Of a DNA stretch of 64,000 nucleotides, positions 60,653 through 64,000 are shown one piece after another. A program made the position numbers and the translations under genes. Source of the stretch: Muraenolepis orangiensis (Eukaryota; Chordata; Actinopteri; Gadiformes; Muraenolepididae); NCBI GenBank assembly GCA_027704905.1, contig CM051004.1, positions 12,272,948 to 12,336,947 on the forward strand, given 5' to 3'. Each line of letters opens with the position of its first letter. The first letter of the stretch is position 1. A model generated the notes under the pieces. That model ran no database searches and was not told where the DNA came from. It saw only the letters and a program-made list of their open reading frames with translations.

Positions 60653-63600
60653 TTAGGCCTCCAGGTGCCTGGTGATTCTGCGGACCTTCTCCTTCTTGTT
60701 GCTGTTGCCGTGCTTCTTCCAGGGTTTGCCGACGGGAGCCTCTGGACCGCCTTGACCCTGGGCTTGACCCTGGGCTTGACCCTGGGCTTGACCCAGGGCT
60801 TGACCCAGGGTCACAGGACCACTGCCCATCTTGTAGCCCATGACCGACTGGACGCCCTTAGTGAGCGCACGCACGTTCTCCTGGAGGAAGGAAGAGGAGG
60901 TTGTGTTAGACCTGAAAGAGGAGGTTGTGCTCAGGGTTGGATGAAGAAGAGGCGCTTCTGTTCGCACCGGTGAATTGGACGTGTCCATGTGCAATACAAT
61001 CACACACTCCACACACAGGCCACTCGGCGCACACACACATGCAAAAAGTGTGTTTTCTAATTCAAGTAGTGTGAAGCCCTTCCTTTTTTTTATCTTCCCC
61101 TCTCAAATTTGATAAAACATTGTTATTTGTATCTCTGGTTCTTGTATTGCAGTTTTTTCCACTTAAAAGTGCCACCTCAGAATTAAGCTTGTTTTGATTG
61201 ATAAAAAGGAGCCCTTAGACGTACCTGATTGAAGAAGCTCTTGTCCACAGGGTTTTCTATCCTCCTCATTTTGTTGTGAAAGCTGGTACTGGGCTTGGAG
61301 AGGTAATCCGCCTCCCCTTCGATGGCCTGGAAAGAGGCGTGCTGTTGCTGGAAGTCTGCAGCTTGGATGTGAGGCGGAGGGTGGCAGTAAAGGAGCTTGC
61401 CCTGCCGGAGAAAAACACACCAACCACAAAACAGTGGTCATTAAAACTGCCAGAGATGGCGATTACATGCCCACTAATGGCTAGCCTGGAAACCAGGCAC
61501 CCTGCAAGCTTGTGTTTTATTTGCTCTGGCAGATACGTCTGTTCCCCTGTTCACAACTGGAATGGTACATTTTCTCCGAAAGGAGAACAAAACTGCACTT
61601 AAAATATTTAGTTGATAAGATTTGCTTGGCGTAATTCCGACAGCTCATCTCTGCTGCCCACTGTAGTCGTTTTTACGTGTTCTATTCTGATACCACTACA
61701 TCACAGGTTGCTCTGGATTGGTTGTAGGTCTATCCAATTATATCCAAAGAAATGTTTGTCTGCCCCTGTTGAAATTAAAAAGAGGTTCCAGACTAATACG
61801 AGAATTGAGTCTGGTGATGTCAGGCTAACTATTCGCTGTTCCTCAACAACATTCTTGCTACTGTAAACCCCCCCCCCCCACAGATATATGCCCCCCGAAC
61901 AACCAAGTGTATTTAAAAAAAATACAGCCAGACCAGAGTAACTAGGAGAGTATGCTGTTCAATAATATCCTAAATTGTATATAGGCAGTAACCACAGGAA
62001 AAAGTGACAATATTTTGTATCTGTTGCATGGACCTTACGTTGACATAATCCTTCAGCACGTATCGGGCCGATCTGGCCTGGTCAGGCTGGCCATGTGTCG
62101 TCATGAAGCCCCTCATGTCTGTGAGAAAAGGAAGACAGTTAACTTGGGAGCGTTGTTGCACTTAAAAGGAGTACATTTCCATTCTGTAGAAGAGGCAACT
62201 TTTGAATAAATGCACAGAAGAGACTAAAGGGCGGAATCGTCGAATCCTCCCTCTGCAGCACACAGATGACATTCACACTCGGGGGGTCTTACATCCATAC
62301 GCTATGAGCATCTCCTCGGAGGTGGGGATACGGTCTGGGTCCTCGTCCTCCCGGGGCCGGATGATGTTGATGCCGTACGTCTGCTCCATGACGTGCCGCG
62401 GGATGGTTTGACACACGTGACGTCTCGGTTAAGGGCGGTAAAGTAAGTCAGTAAGTAAACGGCTCTTGTTTCAACCCACCTCTGTCCACTAAACAATGTC
62501 AAACATTGGAGCGATCGAGAAATTAACGTGAATGCCAAACCCATATCGGAGCGCCATGGTAGGCTGAGAGCTCCTCTGCAAATCGCTTACTGAAGTCAAC
62601 ATGCGCACACACTGACCATATCCATCTTCTAAAAGGTAGTCTGAAAACGTGGGGCCAGAAATGAACAGCTGAGAATTTATTCAAACTTACAATGCCTTCG
62701 ATAGGTTTGCCATGTTGAAGTTCATAGGAGATGTTGACAGGAATGTCATGATTATAACCCTTTAAAACGGGCAGCTACACAGTTTGCATTGAGCCAACGC
62801 ATCACATTAAAACTACCGCTAGGCGGTTGACCGGTGGCTGGAAGGATATGAGAGAGACTGCAGGAATGTGGTCCCTCATCCGGTCGATGGGCAGGATCCC
62901 ACAGCAGATCATCTCAGCCTTGGTGGAGACGAAGGAGGGCATGACGAGACCCGGGCAGTCGCAGAGGCACAGGCCAGGCTGCACGTACAGAGTCTAAAAA
63001 CACAGCAGAGGTTGTGGGTCAGTCAATAGACAATGATGTGTCTCAGGGCCACAACAGGTCAGTCCTGGTAAAAAAGGTTTAACCGGAGCGGACGGCTTAC
63101 CTGAAAGTGCTTGGTGTGACCAGGTGTGGCGGAAACGGACACCTTCTTGTTCCTCAAAATGGTGTTGATGGTTGAACTCTTTCCCACGTTGGGATATCCA
63201 ACCTGTTCAATGTGTGTAATGTTAGGTTAGATTCGAATTTATTGTCATTGCACAGCCCAAGTACAGTACAGCGAAAATAAGTGTGAATGTTACAGTAAAG
63301 TGCATGGTGATAATGTACAGTGGTTGCATATTGGACCAAACCACTCTATATACAGCTTAGGGACATTCACACAAATATGCGTTCATGTCATAACCATTGA
63401 AAATGTATTTTAAAAGGGAATACATTTGAATTTCGGTATACAGAGGCTCAATCCCACAATACTAAGAAAGTTGATCACAATGCACGTACTGCTCAAAAAC
63501 ACAAGACATCACATAAACCCAAGAAGAGAAACCCTCAGAACACCGTCGCCGATGAATCTACTTGACGTGACTACTGTCACAGGCAGGCCGTATTCTAGCA

Positions 63601-63939
63601 CTCACCAGGCCCACGGTGAGCTCTCCTTCTTTGCACTTGGGCCCGTTGTGAACGGCCTGGAACACGGCCAGCAGCTCCTCCTTGTGCAGCAGACGACTGG
63701 AGTTGTGGAAGGAGCCGTTGTTCGGCGCACCAGCCGCGCCGCCCGCTTCCTCCTCGTCTTCACCTTCTGAGCAGGTCTGCCAGTCCTCGTCTGCTACCGT
63801 TACCTTTTCCCGCGGATCTTCCTCCTCTCTCCTCCTGTCTGCTCTCCTTGGCAACGGCGGGCTGCTCCTCTTCTTCTTCTTCTTCTTCTTCTTCTTCTGG
63901 TTCAATGCCGCCATCGTCAGGCTGCTCTACCGCCATCGC
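60653..63939 (-). CDS. lsg1: LSG1, circularly permuted GTPase of 60S ribosome maturation (C-terminal part)
   Basis: Exons visible in transcript order: 63606-63939 (upstream exons lie beyond the window), 63101-63202, 62850-62993, 62293-62416, 62039-62118, 61225-61401, 60653-60880 with stop TAA at 60653-60655. LSG1 releases the export adaptor NMD3 from cytoplasmic pre-60S subunits. The acidic linker ends DEDWQTCSEGEDEEE. The G1 P-loop GYPNVGKSS is in the second exon and the G3 motif DCPG in the third (LCLCDCPGLVMPSFVSTKAE). In this family G4 and G5 precede G1, so they must lie right of 63939. Downstream blocks RHVMEQTYGINI, MRGFMTTHGQPDQ, GKLLYCHPPP and ENVRALTKGVQSVMGYKMG match mammalian LSG1, with a basic tail KPWKKHGNSNKKEK. 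Two oddities are reported as findings: an AT-AC intron between 62849 and 62417, and a reading-frame change inside 63606-63939. Confidence 0.9.
60745..60815 (-). repeat. 12-bp tandem repeats in the last lsg1 exon (Gly-Gln-Ala-Gln repeats)
   Basis: About five copies of a 12-bp unit (plus-strand form cttgaccctggg, with one variant) encode a GQAQ-type repeat between VMGYKMGSGPVT and GGPEAPVGKPWKK. The period is a multiple of three, so copy-number change keeps frame. Confidence 0.8.
62417..62849 (-). other. U12-type AT-AC intron of lsg1
   Basis: The exon ending at 62850 closes after PAVSL with no GT available in phase. The intron begins ATATCCTT, the U12 5' splice-site consensus. It ends CAC, with a TTAAC branch-point-like element at 62428-62432, about 12 bases before the 3' end. 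Joining AT to AC gives exactly VSL-VCQTIPRH, the expected LSG1 sequence, in phase 0. Confidence 0.85.
63235..63400 (-). repeat. LINE 3' tail fragment in an lsg1 intron
   Basis: Contains tcgaatttattgtcattgca followed by cagcgaaaataagtg and acagtaaagtgcatgg, the inverted tail of a non-LTR element and the repeat also seen at 59150. Confidence 0.4.
63860..63898 (-). repeat. (GAA)n tract in an lsg1 coding exon
   Basis: On the transcript strand a run of about 12 GAA/GAG triplets encodes poly-Glu in the frame open at the exon start, or poly-Lys in the frame that leads to DWQTCSEG. Confidence 0.85.
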
Positions 63940-64000
63940 CTGTGCACATTTAAACAATACAATTGCATTTCCTCCCAGACTCTGGATGAAAGGGTGGTCT

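Overview
The window is teleost fish nuclear DNA. Genes are split into short exons with GT-AG introns (one exception), dinucleotide microsatellites are long and frequent, and the transposable-element set is fish-type: a Tc1 transposon, L1, L2 and Rex1-like LINEs, a Gmr1-like Gypsy element and tRNA-derived SINEs. Family names are recognition by eye; no database was searched.

Three protein genes can be reconstructed, all on the minus strand and read from high to low coordinates: lsg1 (window right edge to 60653), tmem44 (about 58865 to 51963) and atp13a3 (first exon near 33.6-33.85 kb, ATG at 23760, last visible exon ending at 904). LSG1, TMEM44 and ATP13A3 are also neighbours on human 3q29, so this is a conserved vertebrate block. 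I found 30 coding exons of atp13a3 whose phases all agree (1185 codons, about 40-60 short of the mammalian protein). The final exon is probably beyond the left edge. tmem44 is covered by ten exons, three with uncertain edges. lsg1 is represented by its last seven exons; its N-terminal half is beyond the right edge.

Layout: 1-33.9 kb is atp13a3, with microsatellites, minisatellites and SINE/LINE fragments in introns and a roughly 9.9 kb 5' intron (23761-33635). From 33.95 to 50.25 kb is a transposon nest between atp13a3 and tmem44. A minus-strand Gypsy element with one LTR at 34335-34806 is interrupted by a minus-strand L2 LINE, the L2 by a plus-strand Rex1-like LINE, and that by a plus-strand L1. 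A further LINE 3' fragment sits in another part of the L2. 50.28-51.63 kb holds two large CA/GT arrays. 51.9-58.9 kb is tmem44, with a 1540-bp Tc1 transposon in its last intron and a decayed Tc1-like element in the intron before. 59.1-60.0 kb is repeat debris, and 60.65-63.94 kb is lsg1.

The genes are not an operon and share no pathway. ATP13A3 is an endosomal P5B ATPase linked to polyamine transport, TMEM44 is a poorly characterised multi-pass membrane protein, and LSG1 is a GTPase of cytoplasmic 60S ribosome maturation. The observations most worth follow-up are a U12-type AT-AC intron in lsg1, the four-level transposon nest, a Gypsy element with integrase upstream of reverse transcriptase, tandem copies of a 624-bp Gypsy segment, and a 44-bp x 8 minisatellite next to an atp13a3 splice acceptor. 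I saw no CRISPR array, rRNA or functional tRNA gene, and no evidence of a wholly new multi-gene system.
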